This document shows, piece by piece, positions 50,111-57,417 of a DNA stretch of 64,000 nt. The notes below the pieces were generated by a model. It was not told where the DNA came from. It did not search any database and saw nothing but the letters and a program-made list of their open reading frames with translations. The position numbers and the translations under genes are program-made. The number at the start of each line of letters is the position of its first letter. Position 1 is the stretch's first letter. This DNA comes from Streptomyces sp. YPW6 (GTDB taxonomy: Bacteria; Actinomycetota; Actinomycetes; Streptomycetales; Streptomycetaceae): assembly GCF_018866325.1 (NCBI RefSeq), contig NZ_CP076457.1:3197001-3261000 (forward strand), written 5' to 3'.

Positions 50111-50689
50111 ATGTCGGTACAGGAACGCAAGGAACGGGAACGGGCGAACCGCGAGCGCCTCATCGTCGCGACGGCTCGCGAACTCGCCGAGCAGCAGGGC
50201 TGGGACGCGGTCACCACGCGCCGGCTCGCCGAGCGCATCGAATACAGCCAGCCCGTCCTCTACAGCCACTTCCGCGGCAAGCGCGAGATCATCGGCGCCG
50301 TCGCCCTGGAGGGTGCCACCGAGATGGCCGCGGCGCTGCGGGCCGCCGCCTCCGACGCGGACGGCCGCCGCGCCCGGGTCGCCGCCCTCGCCCACACCTA
50401 CCTGGAGTTCGCCGAGCGGAACCCGGCGGTCTACGACGCCCTGTTCCAGCTCGACGGCGGGCTGGCCTTCGCACGCGAGGACACCCCGGAACCGCTCAAG
50501 GACGCCTTCGCCGCACTGCTGGAGACGCTCGGCGAGGTCGCCGGGGAAGGCGTGCACCCGGCCCTGTTCACCGAGCTCTTCTGGTCCACCCTGCACGGGC
50601 TGGCCACCCTGACCCGGGCGGGGCGAATCCTGCCGGAGGGCGCCGAGGAGCGACTGGATCTCCTGGTGGGGCGGCTCGCCGCGCTCTGA
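50111..50689 (+). CDS. TetR/AcrR-family repressor
   Basis: A 192-residue repressor. The helix-turn-helix lies at residues 15-60 (RERLIVATARELAEQQGWDA then TTRRLAERIEYSQPVLYSHF and RGKREIIGAVALEG). The C-terminal ligand domain is of the WHG type (ELFWSTLHGLATLTRAGRIL). The mRNA is probably leaderless. It is divergent from the DUF1772 gene and shares two palindromic operators with it, so the ligand that releases TetR should be linked to that membrane protein. The ligand cannot be read from sequence. Confidence 0.88.
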   Translation: MSVQERKERERANRERLIVATARELAEQQGWDAVTTRRLAERIEYSQPVLYSHFRGKREIIGAVALEGATEMAAALRAAASDADGRRARVAALAHTYLEFAERNPAVYDALFQLDGGLAFAREDTPEPLKDAFAALLETLGEVAGEGVHPALFTELFWSTLHGLATLTRAGRILPEGAEERLDLLVGRLAAL

Positions 50690-51054
50690 TGCCACCCGTG
50701 GTCCACCTGTGCAGGAGCAGATCCGGACACTGAGCACGTCTGCGCCTGCTCGCCCCCGAGCCACCCCCTCCTCGCACGCCGCGGGAACTCCTGGACACGA
50801 GTCGTCGCCTTCTCAGCAGCACAGTCCGACGGGCGACCGGCTCCTCCCTCCCGCCACCGCCCTCACGGCGCGCGAGGGCCACGCTGCGCTGAGACCGGCC
50901 ACGACTCCGGCAGCGCCGGGTGAACACCTTTCCCCAGGCAGAACACCAGCCCCCATGGGCCTCACCCCAACAGGCCAAATCCCTTACTTGACAACGACTT
51001 TGAGCAGCATGTCACTGGTAGGTTGGCCCGTTCAGCCAGCAGAAGGGCACCAGC
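50690..51054. other. 365-base region without a recognised gene
   Basis: No frame here has convincing coding character. TTGACA at 50988-50993 is a consensus -35, and TAGGTT at 51019-51024 a typical -10, but they are 25 bp apart, so the pair is doubtful. The region is somewhat AT-richer near its right end, as expected for the promoter of the next gene. Confidence 0.5.
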
Positions 51055-51324
51055 ATGGGCAGACCCTGGGAAGCTGACCCCGAAACCGGGTTCAGGAGAC
51101 GCCTCGGAAAGTCGGCGCTGGAGCTGGGCGCCACCAGCACCGGACCCGAGTGCCCGGACCTATGGGAGTTGGAGAACGGCGACATCGCCGTGATCGGACG
51201 CGACCTCACCGATTCCCTGGGGACCCGCCTGCCCGACGGGGTTTCCATCAGTCCCGATGAGCGCCTCGTGGTCATCCCGCGAAGGATGCTCATCGCAGCG
51301 AAGGCGGACATCCCCCATGTGTGA
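51055..51324 (+). CDS. Hypothetical protein (89 aa)
   Basis: An 89-residue soluble protein. The sequence WELENGDIAVIGRDLTDSLG, then LPDGVSISPDERLVVIPRRM, is typical of small Streptomyces proteins often found beside XRE regulators and DUF397-like genes. The Glu/Asp-rich middle and the regular strand pattern suggest a small beta-rich fold. The ATG follows AGAAGGG at a normal spacing. No regulator is adjacent here. Function is unknown. Confidence 0.7.
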   Translation: MGRPWEADPETGFRRRLGKSALELGATSTGPECPDLWELENGDIAVIGRDLTDSLGTRLPDGVSISPDERLVVIPRRMLIAAKADIPHV

Positions 51325-51457
51325 GTGCTTCCGCGCAGGCTGAGCTGCCGGGCGATCAGCCCGCGGGCGAAACGGAGTAGGACGTCCGGTACGAACGGGG
51401 CTCCGGCAGCCGCGCCGGCACCGGGGCAGCCTCACCCCGCCACCGCACCCCGCCCCC

Positions 51458-52708
51458 TCACCCCGCCCATCTCCCCGTCAGGAACGTCAGCGCGACGAGC
51501 GTCGACACCGGGGCCGCCACGCACAGGTACGCCGTACGGAACCACGGCCGGCGCAGGCTCAGCGCCGCCAGACCGATCCACAGCGGCCACCACAGCAGCG
51601 TCGCGCGCGGGACGGACGTGTACCAGTACGAGGTTCCCAGCGCCCACAGGCTGAGAGCCACGTACCCCGCTTCCGGCCACCGGCCGCGGCGGACGAGCAG
51701 CACCACCAGGGCCGAACCCACCACCATGGCCGCCAACTCCGCCTGGAACACGGACGCGTAGCCGGTCGCCTGCGTACCGCCGAACGCCCCGGTCCAGGTG
51801 TTCGCCCACGCCTCCCACGGGGCGTGGAACGTGCGGTACCAACCGCGTTCCTGCGCGTGCTTCCAGGCCATCCAGTCACCCGTGTGCGCGTGCAGATACC
51901 AGCTGTACGCGGCCGGAGGCAGCACGGGCAGCAGCGTCCAGCCCGCCGACCGCCACGCCCGCCGGGCCGGCCACGTCGACCGCCCCGCGCCCGCTCGTAC
52001 GGACAGCAGGAACAGCAGCCCGACCGCCGCCGCGAGGAACAGGCCGCTGACCCGCACCGCCGTCCCCAGCGTGGTCAGGACGGCGGCGAGCGCCCACCGG
52101 TGCTTCAGCGCCGCGAGCCAGGCGGGCAGGGCGAACGCGAGGAACAGCGCCTCCGTGTAGCCCACCGCCAGGAACACCGCGCAGGGCGAGAGCAGGAAGA
52201 GCACCGCCGTACGCCGGCCCGCCGCCTCCTCTCCCGGCAGATGCGCCCGCGCGATACGGGCCAGGGCCAGCACGGCAACCGCCCCCGCGGCGAACGAGAT
52301 CAGCAGCCCCGCCGCCGTCCAGTCCGGCACCACCGTGTGCACGGCGCGGAGCAGGAGGGGGTAACCGGGGAAGAAGGCCTCCCGGTTGTCCCAGCCGCTC
52401 GTCCACGGTCCCGTGCCCGCGGGGAAGTAGCCGTCGCGCGCTATGTGGAGGTAGTGGTTCGCGTCCCACTGCTGGAACGGCGCCAGGACCGGGGCCGCCT
52501 CCCGTACGCCGGGCTGCGCGGGGAACAGCCACCGGGCGAAGTGGGCGGTGATCCACAGGGACACGCGGGTCAGGAGGTAGAGCCACAGGACGCCGCGATC
52601 GTCGGGCGTCAGCCGGAACCTCACCGCCCGGGGCGCGGGCGCGGCCTCGGCTACGGGTCGGACCGGCGGAGGCCGCAGCCCGGGGGAGAGCGTGGACAAC
52701 GCGGGCAC
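51458..52708 (-). CDS. PIG-V-like GT-C mannosyltransferase family protein
   Basis: A 416-residue membrane glycosyltransferase of the GT-C type with about ten helices. The first loop after helix 1 holds QQWDANHYLHIARDGYFPAG, where the acidic residue is the expected catalytic one, and then FFPGYPLLLRAVHTVVPDWT. LLSPCAVFLAVGYTEALFLA is the hallmark of the PIG-V/mannosyltransferase group. Such enzymes add mannose from a polyprenyl donor outside the membrane. The start is a GTG at 52708 with only a weak purine run upstream; the first 35 residues are a cytoplasmic Pro/Ala tail. The acceptor is unknown. It lies downstream of a putative sigma/anti-sigma pair on the same strand. Confidence 0.82.
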   Translation of the reverse strand: MPALSTLSPGLRPPPVRPVAEAAPAPRAVRFRLTPDDRGVLWLYLLTRVSLWITAHFARWLFPAQPGVREAAPVLAPFQQWDANHYLHIARDGYFPAGTGPWTSGWDNREAFFPGYPLLLRAVHTVVPDWTAAGLLISFAAGAVAVLALARIARAHLPGEEAAGRRTAVLFLLSPCAVFLAVGYTEALFLAFALPAWLAALKHRWALAAVLTTLGTAVRVSGLFLAAAVGLLFLLSVRAGAGRSTWPARRAWRSAGWTLLPVLPPAAYSWYLHAHTGDWMAWKHAQERGWYRTFHAPWEAWANTWTGAFGGTQATGYASVFQAELAAMVVGSALVVLLVRRGRWPEAGYVALSLWALGTSYWYTSVPRATLLWWPLWIGLAALSLRRPWFRTAYLCVAAPVSTLVALTFLTGRWAG

Positions 52709-52841
52709 CTTTCGGGCTCGCCTCGCGGATGGACCGAGGCATGCCGGATCGCCCGGAGAGCCGCCGGGGCACGGGAGGGGCAGGGGGCAGAGGACAGGGA
52801 TCAGGGAGGAGGTCGGGACCGCGCGTCGCGGTCTGGGCGGA

Positions 52842-53327
52842 TCAGGGCGTCGACGCGCCCCCGTCAGCCGTCGTCGTGGCCGGAGCAGTCGGAGGCGTCG
52901 TACTCGTACGTGTGCTGGTACGCGTGGGTGTGGGCGGTCCGCCCGGCTCGGTGGTCCGGCCCCACGTCCCCTCCGTGCCCGCGCTCCCCGGCATCGTGGT
53001 GCTCGGCGACGGCGGCGGTGACGGCGGCTCCGTGGGCAGCCCCTCCGACGGTACGGGTGACGGGTAGCTGGGCGACGGGCTCGTGGCCGGGGCCACCGGC
53101 TCCGGCCGTACCGGCAGGAGCCCCACCGCGACCGCGCCGCCCCCGCCGACCACCAGGCAGACCCCCACGGCGACCCCGGCCATCCGGCGTCGCTGCGCGC
53201 GCATGCCGCGCCGGGTGACGCTCGACGCGGGCTCCGGGGCGGTCAGCGCCTGCCCGAACTCACCGGCCTCCCGGAACAGGGACCGCAACGGATCCTGCGA
53301 CTCCTTCGGATCCCGCGGTTCAGACAT
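52842..53327 (-). CDS. Single-pass membrane protein, putative partner of the SigE-family sigma factor
   Basis: A 161-residue protein with an N-terminal cytoplasmic part of about 50 residues (DPKESQDPLRSLFREAGEFG), one membrane helix (MAGVAVGVCLVVGGGGAVAVG) and an outer Pro/Ser/Thr-rich tail. Its ATG has GGAGG 6 nt upstream and lies 8 bases inside the end of the sigma factor gene. This coupling and topology suggest an anti-sigma or sensor partner, but no zinc anti-sigma motif (HxxxCxxC) is present. The Pro/Ser-rich outer tail is low-complexity and may span the cell wall. Confidence 0.7.
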   Translation of the reverse strand: MSEPRDPKESQDPLRSLFREAGEFGQALTAPEPASSVTRRGMRAQRRRMAGVAVGVCLVVGGGGAVAVGLLPVRPEPVAPATSPSPSYPSPVPSEGLPTEPPSPPPSPSTTMPGSAGTEGTWGRTTEPGGPPTPTRTSTRTSTTPPTAPATTTADGGASTP

Positions 53328-53916
53328 CAGGAGCCTCCTCGATGCGGGGGTCGTGCAGACGGTGGGCGAGCGCCGCCCGTCCACGGACCAGGTGCGTCTT
53401 GATCGTGCTGGTGGAAAGCCCGGTCTCCCCGGCGATCTGCTCGACCGTGAGGTCGCACAGGTAGTGCAGGGTCAGCGTCCGCCGCTGCTGGGCGGGCAGC
53501 TCCCGCAGCGCGTCGACCAGGACCACATGGCCGGGATCCGGCGGCGCGACGTGCTCCGCGCCACCGCTCCCCCGGCCCCAGGCATCCGCCGAGCGCCGCC
53601 GGAAACGCCAACGGCTCACCGCCAGCCGCCAGGCGACCGTACGGATCCACGCCTCGGGCTGCCCGTCCCGCTCCAGCCGCCCCCGCCGCACCCACGCCTT
53701 GACGAACGCTTCCTGCACGACGTCCTGCGCCTCCTGGAGGTCGCCGGTCATCACGTACAACTGGCCGGTGAGACGTGCCACCGCCTGGGCGTAGAACTCT
53801 TCGAACTCCTCGACGGTCAAAAGCTGCTCCCGGATCTTTCGCTTCACCGGGTATACGCCCGTCGTCGGGGATCCGGTCGACACCACCGACGAAGAATCGC
53901 AGGTGACGGTCGTCAC
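53320..53916 (-). CDS. SigE-family ECF RNA polymerase sigma factor
   Basis: A 198-residue ECF sigma factor. Region 2 covers about residues 35-100: FEEFYAQAVARLTGQLYVMT and DLQEAQDVVQEAFVKAWVRR, then EAWIRTVAWRLAVSRWRFRR. Region 4 lies at about residues 135-185: ALRELPAQQRRTLTLHYLCD and TVEQIAGETGLSTSTIKTHL. The SigE-family label used in actinobacteria fits; this is not the S. coelicolor sigE gene. The GTG at 53916 has GCAGGGG upstream; a GTG at codon 24 is possible. It shares an 8-base overlap with the membrane protein gene downstream. The target promoters cannot be named. Confidence 0.88.
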   Translation of the reverse strand: MTTVTCDSSSVVSTGSPTTGVYPVKRKIREQLLTVEEFEEFYAQAVARLTGQLYVMTGDLQEAQDVVQEAFVKAWVRRGRLERDGQPEAWIRTVAWRLAVSRWRFRRRSADAWGRGSGGAEHVAPPDPGHVVLVDALRELPAQQRRTLTLHYLCDLTVEQIAGETGLSTSTIKTHLVRGRAALAHRLHDPRIEEAPDV

Positions 53917-53944
53917 AGCCCCTGCTCGGCCCCTTCCGGGCCTC

Positions 53945-54027
53945 CGTTCAGCCGGGTCTCAGCCCTCCCGCAGCCGCTTCTCGGCCCCCGTTCAGCCGGG
54001 TCTCAGCCCGCCCCCACCCGCTTCTCC
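53945..54027. repeat. 44-bp duplication at the 3' end of the GNAT gene
   Basis: The stretch 53989-54027, which holds the last codons and stop of the acetyltransferase, recurs 44 bp away at 53945-53983 with few changes. Both copies read CGTTCAGCCGGGTCTCAGCCC and end in CGCTTCTC. The second copy is beyond the stop and encodes the same Glu-Lys-Arg start of the tail. It is a recent tandem duplication. Confidence 0.75.
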
Positions 54028-54569
54028 AGCAACGTGACCCCGTACGTCCGGCCGCCGTCGCCGTTCTTCCCCGTCTGCTCGCCGACCACCTCGTACCCCG
54101 CCTCCTCGTAGTAGCGGCGGAGCCGGGGGTTCGAGGTCAGGCAGTCGAGTCGGCACAACGGGCGGCCCGACGCGGCGATCCGACGCTCGGCTTCCGCCAG
54201 CAGGGCCCGCCCGGCTCCGGACGGGGCGGTGCGCCGGTCGGTCATCAGGCGGTGGACGTATCCCGCGACCGGCGGCTGGACGCCCCAGGCGGGTTCGTCG
54301 TCCCACCACAGCTCCCACGCCCCGGCGCTCGGCCCGCCGGGGCCCGCCGTGGCGATCCACACCTCGCCCGCGCGCAACCGCGCCCCAAAGTGCTCCGGGC
54401 CCAGCTCTCCGGGCTTCCACTGGTCGATACCGCGCGCGATCTGCCAGCGAGCGGCGTCGTCCCGGAGGCGTACGAGCTCGGCCAGGTCGCCCTCCCCGGC
54501 CCGCCGGAACGACAACTCGGGCGGCATCCCGGACGCCGACTTCGAGGAGGTGGGGCTTGTGTGCGTCAT
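54003..54569 (-). CDS. GNAT family N-acetyltransferase
   Basis: A 188-residue acetyltransferase. ELSFRRAGEGDLAELVRLRD opens the fold, the acetyl-CoA loop is in RTAPSGAGRALLAEAERRIA (a relaxed form of the QxxGxG/A motif), and RLDCLTSNPRLRRYYEEAGY with the conserved Asn and Tyr closes it. Acetyl-CoA-dependent modification of a small molecule or protein is expected, with unknown acceptor. The ATG at 54569 has GGGAGG upstream. Its 3' end is duplicated in tandem over 44 bp. It has no evident operon partner. Confidence 0.85.
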   Translation of the reverse strand: MTHTSPTSSKSASGMPPELSFRRAGEGDLAELVRLRDDAARWQIARGIDQWKPGELGPEHFGARLRAGEVWIATAGPGGPSAGAWELWWDDEPAWGVQPPVAGYVHRLMTDRRTAPSGAGRALLAEAERRIAASGRPLCRLDCLTSNPRLRRYYEEAGYEVVGEQTGKNGDGGRTYGVTLLEKRVGAG

Positions 54570-54834
54570 GCCGCGATCCTCCCTCAACAAGTTTCGCGGT
54601 ACGGAACAGCCGGCAGGTACGACGCCCACGCCGCCCTGGTCAGCCCGCCTCCCGCCCTCGCATCCCGTACAGCCGGCGAGCGCACGGGACCGGGCGAACG
54701 CCGTCGGGGCGGGCCTGATCCTCCGATCCGGAAGGACATACCGATGCCTGTGCAGCTCACCCACAGACCGGACAGGGACTGATGGTGGAGGTCTACCGCC
54801 GGGGCCGCGCTCGTCCCGACGGCGCTCTCGTCCC

Positions 54835-56745
54835 TCACCGCCCCTCCGCCGCCAGCTGGGTCGTCGCCAGCTCGCGGTACAGCTCGTCCCCGGCCATCAG
54901 ATCCTCGTGCGTGCCCGCCGTACGCACCCGGCCCTCCTCCAGGACCACGATGCGGTCCGCGTGCCGGACGGTGGACAGGCGGTGCGCGATCACCAGCACC
55001 GTGGTCCGCTCGGCCAGTTCGAGGATCACGTCGCGCAGCGCCTGCTCGTTGACCGCGTCCAGCTGCGAGGTCACCTCGTCGAGGAGGAGCAGCCGGGGGT
55101 GGCGCAGCAGGGCACGGGCGATGGCGACGCGCTGGCGTTCGCCGCCGGAGAGGGTGACGCCCCGGTGGCCGACCGCCGTGGCCAGGCCCTCGGGCAGCCG
55201 CTCGACGAGGGCGTCCAGCCGGGTACGGGCGACCGCGGCCGTCAGCTCGCTCTCGTCGGCGGCCGGGGCGGCGAACAGGAGGTTCTCCCGCAGCGTCCCG
55301 GCGAGCACCGGCGCGTCCTGTTCCACGTACGCCAGCGAGCCCCGCAGCTCGGACAGCGGCCAGTCGCGGATGTCCCGGCCGTCCACGGTGATGGTGCCGG
55401 CCTCATGGTCGTAGAAGCGTTCCAGCAGGCTGAACACCGTCGACTTGCCGGCCCCGGACGGGCCCACCAGCGCCACCATCCCGCCGGCCGGCACGTCGAA
55501 CGTCACCCCCCGGTGGGCGGGGGCGCGCTCGTCTCCGTAGCCGAAGGTCACGTCCTGGAAGGTCACTCCGAGCGGGCCGCCGTCCTCCTGCGTCAACCCG
55601 CTGCGCTCGTCCGTCGGTTCGCCCGGCAGAGACTCCACCTCGTCGATCCGGCGCACCGCCGCCAGCCCGCTCTGCAGGCCCGTCCAGCCCTCGACCAGAC
55701 CACCGATCGGGCCCATCAGGTAGAAGAGGTACAGCAGGAACGCGATCAGGGAGGAGATCTCCAGCGAGCCCGAGGCGACCCGCGCGCCGCCAACGCCCAG
55801 CACCGCCAGGAACGCCAGCTGGATCGACATCGTCATCGTGACGTCGGTGACCGAGGACCACTTCGCCACCGACACGCCCCGGTCGTGCGCGTGCCGCGCC
55901 GCCGCCGCGACCGCCGCCGTCTCCCGCTCCTCCGCCCCGCTCGCCTTGACCGTACGGAACGCCTGGAGCACCCGGTCCAGGGCCGCGCCCATCGCGCCCA
56001 CGGACTCCTGCGCCCTGAGCTGGGCCCGCTGGATGCGCGGCATCAGCAGGGACGTCACGGCGCCGATGCCGACGACCACCACCAGCGTCACACCGAGCAG
56101 CGTCGGGTCCATGTACGCCATGAGGGCGGTCGTGCCCAGCAGCATCAGGACGCTGTTGAACGACTCGACGAGCCCGCTGGACAGCACCGTACGGAGCAGG
56201 GTCGTGTCGCTCGTGACCCGTGACTGGAGGTCGCCGGGTGTCAGCCGGTCCACCGCCGGAACCTTCAACCGCATGATGCGGCCCACCAGTTGATCGCGGG
56301 CGCGGAGGACCACGCCCTCTCCTGTGCGGGCCATGAGATAGCTCCCGTACGCGGAGAGGCAGGCCCCGGCCAGCACGAGCGCGGTCAGCGCGACGAGCGG
56401 GGCCGCGGGTGAGCGGCCCTCGGCGAACGTGTCCACCGCGTGCTTCGCCATCAGCGGCATCGCGAGCCCCGCCCCGGACCCGGCGAGCGAGAGCAGGCCC
56501 GCCCGGATCAGGACACCCCGGTGCGGACGGACCCGGGCCAGGAGCAGGCGGAGGGGGGAAAGCCCCGGCGTGGGCGGAGGTGCGGGGGCGGCCGGGCCGG
56601 GGCGGTCCGGGCCCGGGGATGGGTCCGGTCCGGGCCGCTCCACGCGGTCCGGTCCGGGCCGCTCCACGCTCTCAGGCGGTCTGCCCGGCCCCGGGCCCGG
56701 CCCCGTCTGTCCCGCCCCCGCCGTGGTCCCCGCCACCGTGCTCAC
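54835..56745 (-). CDS. ABC exporter of the lasso peptide cluster (D protein)
   Basis: A 636-residue half-transporter with fused membrane and ATPase domains, expected to export the lasso peptide. Residues 1-60 are a Gly/Pro-rich cytoplasmic tail with the repeat VERPGPD twice. Six helices follow, then the ATPase: Walker A GMVALVGPSGAGKSTVFSLL, signature VTLSGGERQRVAIARALL, Walker B RLLLLDEVTSQLDAV and switch His in VLVIAHRLSTVRHADRIVVL. The GTG at 56745 has a strong AGGAGG and lies 74 nt inside the B2 gene. It is the last gene of the A-C-B1-B2-D order. Self-protection by export is inferred from the cluster. Confidence 0.92.
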   Translation of the reverse strand: MSTVAGTTAGAGQTGPGPGPGRPPESVERPGPDRVERPGPDPSPGPDRPGPAAPAPPPTPGLSPLRLLLARVRPHRGVLIRAGLLSLAGSGAGLAMPLMAKHAVDTFAEGRSPAAPLVALTALVLAGACLSAYGSYLMARTGEGVVLRARDQLVGRIMRLKVPAVDRLTPGDLQSRVTSDTTLLRTVLSSGLVESFNSVLMLLGTTALMAYMDPTLLGVTLVVVVGIGAVTSLLMPRIQRAQLRAQESVGAMGAALDRVLQAFRTVKASGAEERETAAVAAAARHAHDRGVSVAKWSSVTDVTMTMSIQLAFLAVLGVGGARVASGSLEISSLIAFLLYLFYLMGPIGGLVEGWTGLQSGLAAVRRIDEVESLPGEPTDERSGLTQEDGGPLGVTFQDVTFGYGDERAPAHRGVTFDVPAGGMVALVGPSGAGKSTVFSLLERFYDHEAGTITVDGRDIRDWPLSELRGSLAYVEQDAPVLAGTLRENLLFAAPAADESELTAAVARTRLDALVERLPEGLATAVGHRGVTLSGGERQRVAIARALLRHPRLLLLDEVTSQLDAVNEQALRDVILELAERTTVLVIAHRLSTVRHADRIVVLEEGRVRTAGTHEDLMAGDELYRELATTQLAAEGR

Positions 56746-57169
56746 CCCGGACCTCCTCGCCCACCGTCACCACCATCAAAGGACGCAGATCGGCGGCCTC
56801 CGCCTGCTCCCCGACCGTACGCCCCTCCGCCTGCACCCAGGCGTGCGGAGAGAACGGCGGGGTCGCCCACACCCCCGCGCACCAGTCGGGCCAGACACCG
56901 GCCATCCGGCACGCCAGGGCGACGGCCACCGATCGGGGCAGGCAGCCGTAACGGCTCGCGCAGCGGCGGCTGGTGGCGACGACCGCCTCCAGGACTTCCA
57001 GCGTCTCGGCGTACGAGGCCGGGCGCGCGCCCCGGGAGCACCGGGCCAGCATCCGGCGCAGCCGGCCGGGCTTGAGCCGGGCCATGACGAGCGCGGCGGC
57101 GATGGCGGCCCGCAGCCTCGTCCCGCCCGCTCCCGCGCCCCGGCGGGGCATCGTCATCTCCGTGGTCAT
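56672..57169 (-). CDS. Lasso peptide leader protease (B2 protein)
   Basis: A 165-residue transglutaminase-like Cys protease that removes the leader from the lasso precursor. The catalytic Cys is in SRRCASRYGCLPRSVAVALA (the one before LPRS), and His is in TPPFSPHAWVQAEGRTVGE, as in other B2 proteins. The length fits the actinobacterial split form, with the RRE in a separate B1 gene. The ATG overlaps the B1 stop by 4 nt. The final 30 residues are Gly/Asp-rich and are encoded over the start of the transporter gene (74-nt overlap), so they are probably not needed for catalysis. Confidence 0.92.
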   Translation of the reverse strand: MTTEMTMPRRGAGAGGTRLRAAIAAALVMARLKPGRLRRMLARCSRGARPASYAETLEVLEAVVATSRRCASRYGCLPRSVAVALACRMAGVWPDWCAGVWATPPFSPHAWVQAEGRTVGEQAEAADLRPLMVVTVGEEVRGEHGGGDHGGGGTDGAGPGAGQTA

Positions 57170-57417
57170 GGGCGCAGGATCCTTGCCTCGACGAGCCGCC
57201 GGGTCAGCTCCGCGACGTCCGACTCGGCCTCGGCCCGCTCCACGTCGAACTCGGCGACGATCCGGTCGACGGCGGCCTCGGGGGCGCGGCCGGCCGCGAG
57301 GGCCTCGACGACGATGACGCTGGTGTCGTTCAACTGCCAGTAGCTGCCGGTCTTCTCGTCGAGCAGGACCCCGCCGTACTCGGTGGTCGTGACGGCGATG
57401 CCTTTTCTGAGCTTCAC
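57166..57417 (-). CDS. Lasso peptide RiPP recognition protein (B1, PqqD-like)
   Basis: An 83-residue PqqD-like protein that binds the leader peptide and hands it to the protease and cyclase. The sequence TTTEYGGVLLDEKTGSYWQL then NDTSVIVVEALAAGRAPEAA and VAEFDVERAEAESDVAELTR is the standard B1 form: three strands followed by three helices. The GTG at 57417 overlaps the stop of the cyclase gene by 4 nt (GTGA), and its stop overlaps the B2 start. It should contact the YxxP motif of the precursor. Confidence 0.93.
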   Translation of the reverse strand: MKLRKGIAVTTTEYGGVLLDEKTGSYWQLNDTSVIVVEALAAGRAPEAAVDRIVAEFDVERAEAESDVAELTRRLVEARILRP

